Of a stretch of DNA of 64,000 nucleotides, positions 25,790 to 34,680 are shown one piece after another (positions within the stretch are counted from its first letter, which is position 1; the number at the start of each line of letters is the position of its first letter). Below the pieces are notes generated by a model that saw only the letters and a list, made by a program, of their open reading frames with translations, made no database searches and was not told the origin of the DNA. Made by a program: the position numbers and the translations under genes. Where the stretch lies: assembly GCA_910574965.1 (NCBI GenBank), contig CAJTDB010000011.1:62001-126000 (forward strand), written 5' to 3'. This DNA comes from Lachnospiraceae bacterium (GTDB lineage: Bacteria; Bacillota; Clostridia; Lachnospirales; Lachnospiraceae).

Positions 25790-28700
25790 CTATTCGTTTC
25801 CTTCTTCTTTTTGCCGTTTCGCCATGAAGAACAGCCAGACTCCTCCTGCAGACAGTGCAAGTATCAGAACCATCAGCAGAGCCGCATAGTTTCCGGTCCC
25901 GCTTTCGTTCCCTGTTCCTGCTGCCAGAGGCACCTCTCCATTTTCAGAGTCGATAATCTCTTTTGGTTCCTCTTCTGTTTCTGATGCTTCATTCTTTGGG
26001 ATCTGCATTTCCAAAGGCGTTGTTTCCTCTGATGACCATTCATTCTCCGTTTCGTCAGCAGATGCCGGATTCCCGGCAGACGTCGTGGAGGAAGACGGTA
26101 CGAAAGGCGCTGCTTCTGCAGATATCACCGCAGCAGGAATCGTTACCGGAGCGGCTGCCGCAGCACTTGATCCTCTCCCAGAACTGCCTTTTTTCTTTCC
26201 GCCGGAGCCTTTATCAGGTTTTTGTTCCTTATCTTCGTCCGGCTTCTGTTCTCCGTCCCCGGCGTTGTCTCCTCCCGGTTTCTGCTCCCCGTCTCCGGTA
26301 TTGTCTTCTCCCGGCTTCTGTTCTCCGTCCCCGGTGTTGTCTCCTCCCGGTTTCTGTTCTCCGTCCCCGGTGTTGTCTCCTCCCGGTTTCTGGTCTCCAT
26401 CCCCAGTGTTGTCTCCGCCCGGCTTCTGTTCTCCGTCACCGGTATTGTCTCCGCCCGGCTTCTGTTCTCCGTCTCCGCCTGGTTTTTCTTCCGTATCCGG
26501 ATCTTTTGTATCATCTCTCCAGATACTCTTCAGGGGATAGACCGTACACTCCACCTCTGCATTTTCTCCCTCGATCAGCACAGCCGCACCCATACCGGCA
26601 CGCGACGGAAAAATCTGCTCGGCGCCTGCAACCGTATAGCCTTTGCCGAATACTTCAACGCTCGACCGGTCGACATAAATATGAAGATCTACCGAACCGT
26701 CTTCATTTTGTTCCATATGCTGTCCGTATACTTCTATAAATTTGTTGTCATTGATCCGGATTCCGGAATTGCTTCTGTCGATACTGAGCCGCTTTTCCGC
26801 CACATCGTACAGGACTAACGTCTCCTGTCCCTCTCCGGTGCGCAGACGGAAACCGACTTTTCTGGTCCCCCCGCGAGGATAAAAACGGGATACGATCTCA
26901 TAAGTATCTCCCTGGAAATCCGCCAAAAGCGTATTGTCTTCTCCGGCTTCTGTTCTTTGGTACTCGATTTTCTGCTCTTCCAGCCGAAGTTCTTTGTATG
27001 CCTCCACCGGCGTTTGTGTCAGAACATATGTTCCATTCTCTTTTTTCAAGCCTGCCTCCAGCTGCAGATTGAAGGTCCCATTAAAATCCGAACCGTTTAC
27101 TTCTGCCACCTGGTTGCAGTAATTTTCCCAGGTATTCATCCAGTTAATCTCTATGATCTTTGGAATCTGCGGTTCCTGCTCTGTTCCAAAGTCCTGTACA
27201 TAGTAAGTCATCGCTGCATAAGAGTCATGGCCGAAATTCATAATACCGTCGTCGGTCCGGTACGCCTCATCCGGAAGGAACTTCCAACTGCCGCCTTCCC
27301 GGCGAAAATCACCGATCTTATATCTGCGCCCGCCTCTCGAAAGCACCCACTTGATCTGTCCGTCTTCTGTCTCCACCGGATACAGATCCGGACACTCTGT
27401 ATGAAGATCTCCGTACGCGGATTCGCATTTCCACGTTCTGAGATTATCTGAGGAATAAATGCGCAGAGGACCTCCTGCAACGACCATAAACCATTTATTT
27501 TCCCAGCGGAATACTTTGGGATCTCTGAAATCTCTGTTATTCAGCGGATCTGCGGTCCAGTCTGCAGCGATCTCATCTACCTTTGTCCAGCTCATGCCCT
27601 CATCTTCACTGTATGCCAGCTTGATCCGCTGCCCGTTGCCGTCTGCTGTAATCAAGGCCACCAGTCCGCCTTCCTCTCCTGAAAACAGCCCGGATGTATT
27701 ATTCTCGTCCACGACAATACAGCCGGAGAACATGGCGCCATTGGCATCCGGATACAGCGCAATGGGCTGATCCTCCCAATGCAGAAGGTCCGTGCTGACC
27801 GCATGAGCCCAGTGCATGGGCCCCCATGCCTTGTCATCATAAAACTGATAAAACAGATGGTATTTTCCTTTGTAGTAAACCATGCCGTTGGGGTCATTGG
27901 CCCATCCTTCCCGCACGGAATAGTGATACTGCCCTCTGTAGTCTTCCTGGTAATAAACTTCGTCCGGTTTCAGACGATGCACATTGATGCGGTAAGTCAG
28001 AACGGCTTCTAATTCCTGTTCCCCTTCCTGTTCCGTTACCGTACTGGTAACCGTGAGAAAATTGCTTCCTGTCTCTACCGGAATCGCTTCACCTGGTGCA
28101 TAGGTATTTCCCTTTTCGTCTGTCACTTTTATATCGGCATCTTCGCTGACACTTTCGGCACAGACTTTCACCGCAGATGCATTATTTTTTACATACTGAA
28201 TCGTGATCGGTTCTGTCGGCACAAACTGCGGCCGTTTCTCCACAGTACCAATGTCCGATACCACATACAAATCTTTCAGAAGGGGATCAAATGCTCCCTC
28301 TAGTTCTTTATAGTATGTATTCTGAAAAGTCACTTCACTGTTCCAGTTCAGCAGTCCGAAAATTCCTTCCTGGAGGATGGTATTCTGTCCAAGATTCCCC
28401 GGCTGCAGCGTATAGTCCCCACTGCTTGCAACTAACTGGTCATTCACATAATACAGAATCCATCCGTCCACTGCTACTACTTTCAATGTATAGATCTCGT
28501 CATCTGCTGCCGGGATCTCCTTTTCATTGATCAACTGCAGAGCCTCATTCCCCTGCCATCTCCACATCTTACATTTATGGCTGACCACATCCACATTGAC
28601 CGCATAACTTTCTTTGCTTCTCAGATCACCGCTGCTGCGGAATACCAGACCCGCTGCGCCGCGATTGGTTTCAAATTTCATGTCTGTGACATAGACAAAA

Positions 28701-30376
28701 TTTTTTCCGCTTGTTTCAAAAAGCGCAAAACTGTCCTTTGCCTGGTCCTCTTTGCTGTAAAGACCGTTCTCTGTGATCTTCCATTCACCGCCTGTATATG
28801 CGAGTCCGCTCAGATTGGTATGATAAGACTCCGCAGGATCCAGCGGATTCTGCTCCACATCCGTCCGGTCTTCAAATACCACATGAGAAAATACAGCCTC
28901 CGAATTAAAGGTCAGCAGCCCCACATAGCCGCCTGTCCAGCCGGGCACAGTTCCGGAAATACGGCAGGTCCCGCTCCCCTGATTGCCAAATGTGTAAATA
29001 AATGCACCATTTTCTTCTACTTCCAGCTTTAAATGAAGAGGCTTTGACAGATCGATCCCGCCTTTGTCTCCTTCGCTCTCCCAGACATCTCCCAGCTCCG
29101 GTCCAAACACACGGAACAGATCCCGGTCCGCACTCCTTCCGGTATCTACATTAGCGCCAAACCATCTTGACGGGATACGGTCTTTTTGGGACGCTCCGAA
29201 CACCAGTGCGGCCGAATTGTTTCCGTCTACATTATCACCGGTAAAGCAAACATCCGCTTCCAGCAGAAATGCATTTGCCGGGGACGCAAGTCCGTTATAC
29301 ATGGCAAAATGATCGCCGGCTGTTTTTGAAAGGCGCAGAGTTCCCGCTTCCTCATTAATCTCCAGCAAAGCTTCTCCGATGTTGGCAAAATCCGTCAGCC
29401 CTTTTATCTCTTCTTCCTCCGGTTCTTCCAGTACCTCAAAGGAAGTATGGGCAAACTCTGCCTTGCTGTTGAACGTCAAAAGACCCAAATAGCCTCCTTC
29501 ATAGTTGTCAATCTGCCCGGTAATCGTTACTTTCTGTTCCGGAGTTTCCACATTATACACTTCATAGGTCAGTGCACCGTCTTTTGTGACCTGAAGTCTG
29601 GCGTGAATGGCTTTTTCACGATCCAGAATACCTTCTATAGAACCTGTCCCGATATCGCGGGCGCCGCCTTCCACCTGAAAGACCCGAATGTTTCTGTCAT
29701 GAAAGTTTACATTCGCACCCATCCATTTGGCCGGAACATTTCCCTTATCCCGGATTCCAAATGTCAAAGCTGCTGAATATCCATCTTCCAGCAGTGTGTA
29801 CTCCGTTTCGAATGTAAAACCCTTCACCGCTTCTTCACTGAATACCATATGATGGTCGCCGTCCATTTTGTCAAGAACGATACCTTCTTCCCCCGCAGAC
29901 GATTTTTCTTCCGTCTCCTGGGGCTGATCCTGAGAGGTTTCCGGCTGCAAAGGTTCCTGCAGCTCCTCCTCCGGCTTTTCCGGCTGCGAAGGTTCCTGTT
30001 GTTCTTCCTCTGCGGCCAAAACATCCTCCGGTTCCGGCAGGACGGTATCCGGCGCTTCCTCGCTGACAGCCGGCGGAGTCATTTCGTCAGACGGATTTGT
30101 CTGATCTTCCGTCTGTTCCTCTGTAACTTCCGGCGCGGCTGTTTCTTCCTCCGGCTGTGCTTCCCCGCCTTCCGGAAGAGGCAAAGCAGCATCCTCAGGT
30201 ATCACTTCTGTATCGTTATCCTCTACAGATGGCTCCGCTTCTGCCGCCTGTGACAATTCCGGTTCTGCCGCCTGTACATAAAGCTTTTCAAGAGCCACTC
30301 CCTGCAGCAGAACCAGCACTGCCATCCATCCGGCAATCCACCGTTTCCATTTGTGCCTTTTTCTTCTTTCAGTCAT
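25790..30376 (-). CDS. Very large surface-anchored GH32 fructan hydrolase
   Basis: A 1,528-residue protein: signal peptide (about 1-37), acidic Glu/Pro-rich linker (38-165), three related beta-sandwich modules (about 169-322, 332-505, 514-692) resembling the CBM66-type domains of levanases, a cadherin-like beta domain (702-797), the GH32 five-bladed propeller and its C-terminal sandwich (about 815-1282), six 12-residue KPGGDNTGDG-type repeats, and a C-terminal membrane anchor (about 1495-1519) with a basic tail and no LPXTG. Catalytic residues are D828 (WANDPNG nucleophile), D952 (FRDPKVF) and E994 (ECPDLYP acid/base). It should degrade inulin or levan at the cell surface, releasing fructose for the adjacent ABC importer. 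It has its own promoter with the palindrome shared with that importer. Confidence 0.93.
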   Translation of the reverse strand: MTERRKRHKWKRWIAGWMAVLVLLQGVALEKLYVQAAEPELSQAAEAEPSVEDNDTEVIPEDAALPLPEGGEAQPEEETAAPEVTEEQTEDQTNPSDEMTPPAVSEEAPDTVLPEPEDVLAAEEEQQEPSQPEKPEEELQEPLQPETSQDQPQETEEKSSAGEEGIVLDKMDGDHHMVFSEEAVKGFTFETEYTLLEDGYSAALTFGIRDKGNVPAKWMGANVNFHDRNIRVFQVEGGARDIGTGSIEGILDREKAIHARLQVTKDGALTYEVYNVETPEQKVTITGQIDNYEGGYLGLLTFNSKAEFAHTSFEVLEEPEEEEIKGLTDFANIGEALLEINEEAGTLRLSKTAGDHFAMYNGLASPANAFLLEADVCFTGDNVDGNNSAALVFGASQKDRIPSRWFGANVDTGRSADRDLFRVFGPELGDVWESEGDKGGIDLSKPLHLKLEVEENGAFIYTFGNQGSGTCRISGTVPGWTGGYVGLLTFNSEAVFSHVVFEDRTDVEQNPLDPAESYHTNLSGLAYTGGEWKITENGLYSKEDQAKDSFALFETSGKNFVYVTDMKFETNRGAAGLVFRSSGDLRSKESYAVNVDVVSHKCKMWRWQGNEALQLINEKEIPAADDEIYTLKVVAVDGWILYYVNDQLVASSGDYTLQPGNLGQNTILQEGIFGLLNWNSEVTFQNTYYKELEGAFDPLLKDLYVVSDIGTVEKRPQFVPTEPITIQYVKNNASAVKVCAESVSEDADIKVTDEKGNTYAPGEAIPVETGSNFLTVTSTVTEQEGEQELEAVLTYRINVHRLKPDEVYYQEDYRGQYHYSVREGWANDPNGMVYYKGKYHLFYQFYDDKAWGPMHWAHAVSTDLLHWEDQPIALYPDANGAMFSGCIVVDENNTSGLFSGEEGGLVALITADGNGQRIKLAYSEDEGMSWTKVDEIAADWTADPLNNRDFRDPKVFRWENKWFMVVAGGPLRIYSSDNLRTWKCESAYGDLHTECPDLYPVETEDGQIKWVLSRGGRRYKIGDFRREGGSWKFLPDEAYRTDDGIMNFGHDSYAAMTYYVQDFGTEQEPQIPKIIEINWMNTWENYCNQVAEVNGSDFNGTFNLQLEAGLKKENGTYVLTQTPVEAYKELRLEEQKIEYQRTEAGEDNTLLADFQGDTYEIVSRFYPRGGTRKVGFRLRTGEGQETLVLYDVAEKRLSIDRSNSGIRINDNKFIEVYGQHMEQNEDGSVDLHIYVDRSSVEVFGKGYTVAGAEQIFPSRAGMGAAVLIEGENAEVECTVYPLKSIWRDDTKDPDTEEKPGGDGEQKPGGDNTGDGEQKPGGDNTGDGDQKPGGDNTGDGEQKPGGDNTGDGEQKPGEDNTGDGEQKPGGDNAGDGEQKPDEDKEQKPDKGSGGKKKGSSGRGSSAAAAAPVTIPAAVISAEAAPFVPSSSTTSAGNPASADETENEWSSEETTPLEMQIPKNEASETEEEPKEIIDSENGEVPLAAGTGNESGTGNYAALLMVLILALSAGGVWLFFMAKRQKEEGNE
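26245..26480 (-). repeat. 36-bp coding repeats in the GH32 gene
   Basis: About six tandem 36-bp units encode EQKPGGDNTGDG with minor changes (D for E, E for G, A for T). They form a Gly/Pro/Asp-rich, probably extended wall-spanning stalk before the membrane anchor. Copy number of such units often varies between strains. Confidence 0.85.
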
Positions 30377-30473
30377 CTTCCCATCTCCTCTCTTGTCTGA
30401 AAACCACCTGCATCAGCATTTCCCTTTGTTCCATCCCGGCATCAGCCGGACAAATACGGTTTCTGCTTCTTCC

Positions 30474-30501
30474 ATTATACAGACAAGCCCAACCATGCAC
30501 A
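30474..30501 (-). promoter_or_regulatory. Candidate promoter of the GH32 gene
   Basis: Minus strand TGTGCA (30496-30501), 16-bp spacer, TATAAT (30474-30479). The -35 lies in the decamer CAGATGTGCA (30496-30505), identical to that of the sugar ABC operon. Confidence 0.55.
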
Positions 30502-30524
30502 TCTGATAGATGTCATAACCTTTT

Positions 30525-30538
30525 GTGACATTTGTCAT
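30525..30538 (-). promoter_or_regulatory. Palindromic operator upstream of GH32
   Basis: GTGACA-TT-TGTCAT, centred near -64. It matches the ABC-operon palindrome at 25687-25700; the gap to the -35 decamer is 19 bp here and 20 bp there. Confidence 0.55.
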
Positions 30539-30604
30539 ATTATTATTTGAAAAATCCGCACTTACTGTACTTTTTCTCCATTGACAGCCTATTTTTTTCG
30601 CTGT

Positions 30605-30645
30605 AAAAAGGAGCTGTGCACAAATTCCTTTGCGCAGCAGCTCCT
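30605..30645 (-). terminator. Intrinsic terminator of the iadA-transporter operon
   Basis: Minus strand AGGAGCTG/CAGCTCCT stem, with the inner arms TGCGCAAA/TTTGTGCA also pairing, followed by TTTTT. Confidence 0.8.
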
Positions 30646-30693
30646 CTGTCTTTTATTTGTTATTTTTTTAACGATTTTCTCTTGGTCCAAATT

Positions 30694-32202
30694 TTAGAAA
30701 TGAATCAGCACCGCAATCATCATCACAATAGATGCGCTTACAAACAGCACACCCTGCATTTTAATCTGGAACTTCGCCCATTTTCCCCATTCTAACTTGG
30801 CAACGCCGAGGGTTCCAAGAAGGCATCCGGAAGTCGGAACGATCAGGTTGGAGAATGCATCACCCAGTTGGAAAGCCAGAACAGAAGTCTGACGGGATAC
30901 GCCCACCAGGTCAGACAAGGGCGCCATGATCGGCATTGTCAGAGCTGCCTGTCCGGACCCGGATACGACGAAGAAGTTAAATACCGTCTGGAAGACATAC
31001 ATCAGCCATGCGGAGACAACGGCAGGGAAATGCTGCATTCCGCCGCTGATGGCATGCAGAATCGTATTTAGCACTGTAGGAGAAGCGGCGTCTGTTCCGC
31101 CCAGAATGATAATAATTCCCTGCGCCATACCAACGACCAGGGCAGCGCCTACCAGATCGGAAGCCCCTTTCTGAAACTCAGAAGCAATATCATTTACACG
31201 CATATCATTCAGTTTAAAGATTACAGCAATGATACCGGACGCCAGACCCATTACAAAGAACTGAGAAGCAATCTCCGGAATATAATAGCCCTTCGTCACC
31301 ACGCCCCAGACGGTCCAGATCATAGTGAGCAGAATCACCAGCAGAATCAGCTTATGTCCCAGACGGAAATCCGCTTTCGTACTGTCCTCACGAAATTCAC
31401 TCCGGTATGCAGAATCACTGTCATAGGCTACAGAAGCCGTCGGATCTTTCTTGATTTTTGCCGCATAAAACATGGTAAATCCAGCGCCGATTCCGGTAAA
31501 CAAAAACCAGAGTACAATACGAAAACCCGCACCGGAGAGCACCGGAACCTCTGCGATTCCCTGTGCGATGGCCAGACTGAACGGGTTCATCCACGATGCA
31601 CCGAAACCGATCTGTGTCGCACAATAGGTTACGCAGACACCCACCACCGCATCATAGCCCATCGCAATAAACATGGGAACTAAAATCATGGCAAACGGGA
31701 TCGCCTCCTCCCCCATGCCGAAAACTGCTCCGCCCAGAGAGAACAGGACAAACAGGACCGGAATTAAAAACCGCTCCGCGCCTTTCGTCCGCTCGATCAT
31801 TGCCAGTATGCCCTGATCTACCGCACCGGTTCGAAGGACGATGCCAAAAGCGCCTCCGATCACCAGGATAAAAGCTACAATGCCTACGGCAGAGCCCCAC
31901 TTGTCGCCTACGGTCAGACCCTCAAACACATAATTTAAGATTCCCTGTCCGCCAAAATCTTCGGTACCGAACAGCGGAGCTGCCTGAGTTATCCGGCTGC
32001 CGTTCTCGTCAGTGACATACTGAAAGCTGTCCGGATCCAGCACAGTCCGGGATTTCTCCTCCCCGTTCTGCATATAGGTAATCTCTCTTGTCTCATATTG
32101 GCCCAGCGGAACGAACATCGTCAGCACCGCAGCAAACAGGATCACAAAGAAAATGATTACATAGGTGTGGGGCATCTGGATATTTCTCTTTTTTTCATTC
32201 AT
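30694..32202 (-). CDS. YfcC-family transporter, probable peptide or amino-acid importer
   Basis: A 502-residue membrane protein with about twelve segments. It opens MPHTYVIIFFVILFAAVLTMFVPLGQYE, contains GGAFGIVLRTGAVDQGI, FGMGEEAIPFAMILVP and SGSGQAALTMPIMAPLSDL, all typical of the YfcC/arginine-ornithine-antiporter-like family. An extracellular insertion (about residues 38-90) precedes the second segment. It lies 41 bp downstream of iadA, so the pair may take up and hydrolyse isoaspartyl dipeptides; the substrate is inferred from that context only. A strong terminator follows. Confidence 0.85.
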   Translation of the reverse strand: MNEKKRNIQMPHTYVIIFFVILFAAVLTMFVPLGQYETREITYMQNGEEKSRTVLDPDSFQYVTDENGSRITQAAPLFGTEDFGGQGILNYVFEGLTVGDKWGSAVGIVAFILVIGGAFGIVLRTGAVDQGILAMIERTKGAERFLIPVLFVLFSLGGAVFGMGEEAIPFAMILVPMFIAMGYDAVVGVCVTYCATQIGFGASWMNPFSLAIAQGIAEVPVLSGAGFRIVLWFLFTGIGAGFTMFYAAKIKKDPTASVAYDSDSAYRSEFREDSTKADFRLGHKLILLVILLTMIWTVWGVVTKGYYIPEIASQFFVMGLASGIIAVIFKLNDMRVNDIASEFQKGASDLVGAALVVGMAQGIIIILGGTDAASPTVLNTILHAISGGMQHFPAVVSAWLMYVFQTVFNFFVVSGSGQAALTMPIMAPLSDLVGVSRQTSVLAFQLGDAFSNLIVPTSGCLLGTLGVAKLEWGKWAKFQIKMQGVLFVSASIVMMIAVLIHF

Positions 32203-32243
32203 AATCGGTTCTCCAATTCCATTTTTATAAGTATTACTTTGTG

Positions 32244-33413
32244 TTACTCAAAGGTACCTTTTCTGACCGACGCACCATTCTGCACCATTCGGCGGCCCTT
32301 AGCCAGCACAGTATAAATCTGCAGATCCTCCTGCCTCACAAGCACAAGATCCGCATCACAGCCAACTGCAATTCTGCCTTTTCTGGTTAGTTTTAACAGT
32401 GCCGCCGGATTCGCGGTGACGGTCCGTAAAGCCTGGGTGATATCCACCTTTTCCTTAAGGATGGCATCCCGGACTTCCCGGTACAAAGACGTGACCTTCC
32501 CTACTCCTAAGCCAAGAAAATTCCCGTCCCTGTCGAAGATCGGCATACTTCCCTGGCCGTCCGAAGAAAAAGTAATCTGATGTTCCGGCACGCCTTGCTC
32601 CAACAAAAATTTAAGACCTGTGCTGGCTTTCACTTCATCCTCTTCTAGATAGTCCGGATCTGAACTGGTGGTCAGATCCACATAGCCGCCTAAAGTCTTG
32701 GCATAATCCATGCCGTCTTTCAGCAGACGCGTGCTCCGGTTTATATGCGTCGGAAGCATATTGGAAGGCGGAATCTCGGTGTTCTTTACCACATACCGAA
32801 GGCAGGACAGCATCCGCTCTCCATCCCCCATGTGGATGTTGACCAATCCGGCCTTCCCGGACAGAATCCCGCCCACCCTGGTATCTCCCACGATCCTGGC
32901 AAACTCTTCACATGTGGGCTGTGAAGACCGATGGTCCGAAAGGGCAATCTCTCCGCAGCCTACCACTTTGTCAATCAGAACTAGATCGTCCAGAATACTT
33001 CCGGTCAGCGTGCGGACAGGCACCTGATAGGAACCGGTATAAATATACGCCGTGATTCCCTCCTCTTCCAGTCCTCTTGCCTTGGCCAGCAGAGATGCCA
33101 TCGTTCTGGTTGTCCCATCCGTCCCCAGACAGCCAACGACCGTAGTAACGCCGCCCGATGTGATATCCGTCAGCATGATCTCCGGTGTGCGGGTATGATA
33201 CCCCCCTTCACCGCCGCCCCCCAGGATATGTACATGACCGTCGATAAATCCCGGAAATAAAAGCATTCCGTTTCCGTCGATCACTTGTACTTCATAAGCC
33301 TCTGCAACGGGAATTTTATCGGCAATCTTTCGAATGCGGGAACCTTCGATTAAGACATCCCGAACACCCAGATACTCAGGAGCATATACGGCTGCTCCCT
33401 GAATCAATTTCAT
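32244..33413 (-). CDS. iadA: Beta-aspartyl (isoaspartyl) dipeptidase
   Basis: A 389-residue amidohydrolase that cleaves isoaspartyl dipeptides arising from damaged or asparagine-containing proteins. Metal and active-site motifs are visible: GFIDGHVHILGGGGEGG, GEIALSDHRSSQP, HMGDG, LPTHINR and SSDGQGS. The length matches E. coli IadA. The start follows GGGGGAACGCAT, and a plausible promoter is at 33451-33479. It forms an operon with the YfcC-type transporter. Confidence 0.94.
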   Translation of the reverse strand: MKLIQGAAVYAPEYLGVRDVLIEGSRIRKIADKIPVAEAYEVQVIDGNGMLLFPGFIDGHVHILGGGGEGGYHTRTPEIMLTDITSGGVTTVVGCLGTDGTTRTMASLLAKARGLEEEGITAYIYTGSYQVPVRTLTGSILDDLVLIDKVVGCGEIALSDHRSSQPTCEEFARIVGDTRVGGILSGKAGLVNIHMGDGERMLSCLRYVVKNTEIPPSNMLPTHINRSTRLLKDGMDYAKTLGGYVDLTTSSDPDYLEEDEVKASTGLKFLLEQGVPEHQITFSSDGQGSMPIFDRDGNFLGLGVGKVTSLYREVRDAILKEKVDITQALRTVTANPAALLKLTRKGRIAVGCDADLVLVRQEDLQIYTVLAKGRRMVQNGASVRKGTFE

Positions 33414-33450
33414 ATGCGTTCCCCCTTTGGTAACTTTGTTCTAAGATCAT

Positions 33451-33479
33451 TTTATCATGGAGCACCTGTTTCTGTCCAA
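33451..33479 (-). promoter_or_regulatory. Candidate promoter for iadA
   Basis: Minus strand TTGGAC (33474-33479), 17-bp spacer, GATAAA (33451-33456). Confidence 0.4.
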
Positions 33480-33520
33480 GGAAAATGCATAAATATACAT
33501 TTTTCTTCTGCAGGTGAATA

Positions 33521-33549
33521 TTGAGGGATTTTGGGCATTATGATATAAT
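33521..33549 (+). promoter_or_regulatory. Promoter for the aldo/keto reductase gene
   Basis: TTGAGG (33521-33526), 17-bp spacer, TATAAT (33544-33549). Transcription would start near 33556, just before AAAGGAG. Confidence 0.65.
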
Positions 33550-33583
33550 GGCAAAAACAGACAAACAAAGGAGAACTGCACAT

Positions 33584-34606
33584 ATGACAAACGTATGTTT
33601 GGGCAGCACCGGGATCACGGTTAATAAAAACGGATTCGGTGCCCTTCCCATTCAGAGAATTTCCAAAGACGAAGCGGTCCGACTGCTGCACAAAGCCTTT
33701 GACGGCGGAATGCGCTTTTATGACACTGCCCGCCTGTATACAGACAGCGAAGAGAAATTAGGCGCGGCCTTTTCAGACCGCAGAGAGCAGCTCTATATCT
33801 CCTCTAAGACCGGAGCCGTAACAGCCGATGCCTTCTGGAAGGATCTGGAGACCACACTGCATCACTTAAAGACCGACCATCTGGATATTTATCAGTTTCA
33901 CAACCCGGCCTTCTGCCCGAAGCCGGGAGATGAGAGCGGCATCTATGATGCGGCCCTTGAGGCGAAGAAAAAGGGCATGATCCTGCACATCGGCATCACA
34001 AACCACCGGCTGAACGTGGCACAGGAAGCCATCGGCAGTGGCCTGTACGAGACGCTGCAGTTTCCCTTCTGCTATCTGTCCGGGGAACCAGAATTAAAGC
34101 TTCTGGAAGGCTGCCGAAAGCAGAATATGGGATTTCTCTCCATGAAAGCCCTGTCCGGCGGACTCATCACCAACGCCGCTGCCGCTTATGCATTTCAGGC
34201 ACAGTTCCCGGAGACGCTGCCTCTCTGGGGGATCCAAAGAGAAACAGAACTTGACCAGTTCCTGTCCTTTGTCAATGATCCGCCGGTTATGAACGCAGAA
34301 CTTTCTGCCATTATCGAAAAAGATAAGAAGGAGCTTTCCGGCGGCTTCTGCCGGGGCTGCGGCTACTGTATGCCCTGTGCAGCCGGCATCGAGATCAACA
34401 ACTGCGCCCGCATGTCTCTGCTCCTGCGCAGATCGCCTTCTGCACCCTACTTTACGCCAAAATGGCAGGAGAAGATGCGAAAGATCGAGGACTGCAGGCA
34501 CTGTGATGCCTGCAAGAAGAAATGCCCCTACGGGCTGGATACGCCGGAGCTTTTAAAACAGAACTATGAAGATTATAAAGAGATTCTGGCAGGAAAAGCA
34601 TTTTAA
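33584..34606 (+). CDS. Aldo/keto reductase with C-terminal 4Fe-4S domain
   Basis: A 340-residue protein: an aldo/keto reductase barrel (residues 1-270, with GFGALPIQRI, FYDTARLYTDSEE and HIGITNH) joined to a ferredoxin-like tail holding two cysteine clusters, CRGCGYCMPC and CRHCDACKKKCPYG. The Fe-S tail suggests electron transfer coupled to an unknown carbonyl reduction, as in other anaerobe AKRs. The ATG at 33584 is chosen because it follows AAAGGAGAA and begins the conserved sequence; the longer frame starts within the promoter. Confidence 0.9.
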   Translation: MTNVCLGSTGITVNKNGFGALPIQRISKDEAVRLLHKAFDGGMRFYDTARLYTDSEEKLGAAFSDRREQLYISSKTGAVTADAFWKDLETTLHHLKTDHLDIYQFHNPAFCPKPGDESGIYDAALEAKKKGMILHIGITNHRLNVAQEAIGSGLYETLQFPFCYLSGEPELKLLEGCRKQNMGFLSMKALSGGLITNAAAAYAFQAQFPETLPLWGIQRETELDQFLSFVNDPPVMNAELSAIIEKDKKELSGGFCRGCGYCMPCAAGIEINNCARMSLLLRRSPSAPYFTPKWQEKMRKIEDCRHCDACKKKCPYGLDTPELLKQNYEDYKEILAGKAF

Positions 34607-34631
34607 ACGGGTTTATATGAGATCCAAAAGA

Positions 34632-34675
34632 GGGATGATACGGAATGCAGTCCGGACTGCGTTCTATATCATCCC
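34632..34675. terminator. Bidirectional palindromic terminator between AKR and gltD
   Basis: GGGATGATA (34632) through TATCATCCC (34675) forms a nearly perfect 22-bp dyad with inner arms GCAGTCC/GGACTGC. The three imperfections are transitions, two of them wobble-compatible. It lies between convergent genes. Confidence 0.6.
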
Positions 34676-34680
34676 TCCTG

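Larger units (their letters stand above)
30377..30693. other. Intergenic region upstream of GH32
   Basis: This 317-bp gap has no gene. It contains the GH32 promoter and its palindromes (30474-30538) and, toward the right, the terminator of the YfcC-type transporter gene (30605-30645). The sequence between them is AT-rich with no further feature seen. Confidence 0.6.

Noticed and set aside
25790-25900. Sortase LPXTG signal at the GH32 C-terminus
   Set aside because: The sequence before the membrane segment has no LPXTG-like motif; a simple transmembrane anchor with basic tail is seen. The same is true of the surface protein ending at 51201.
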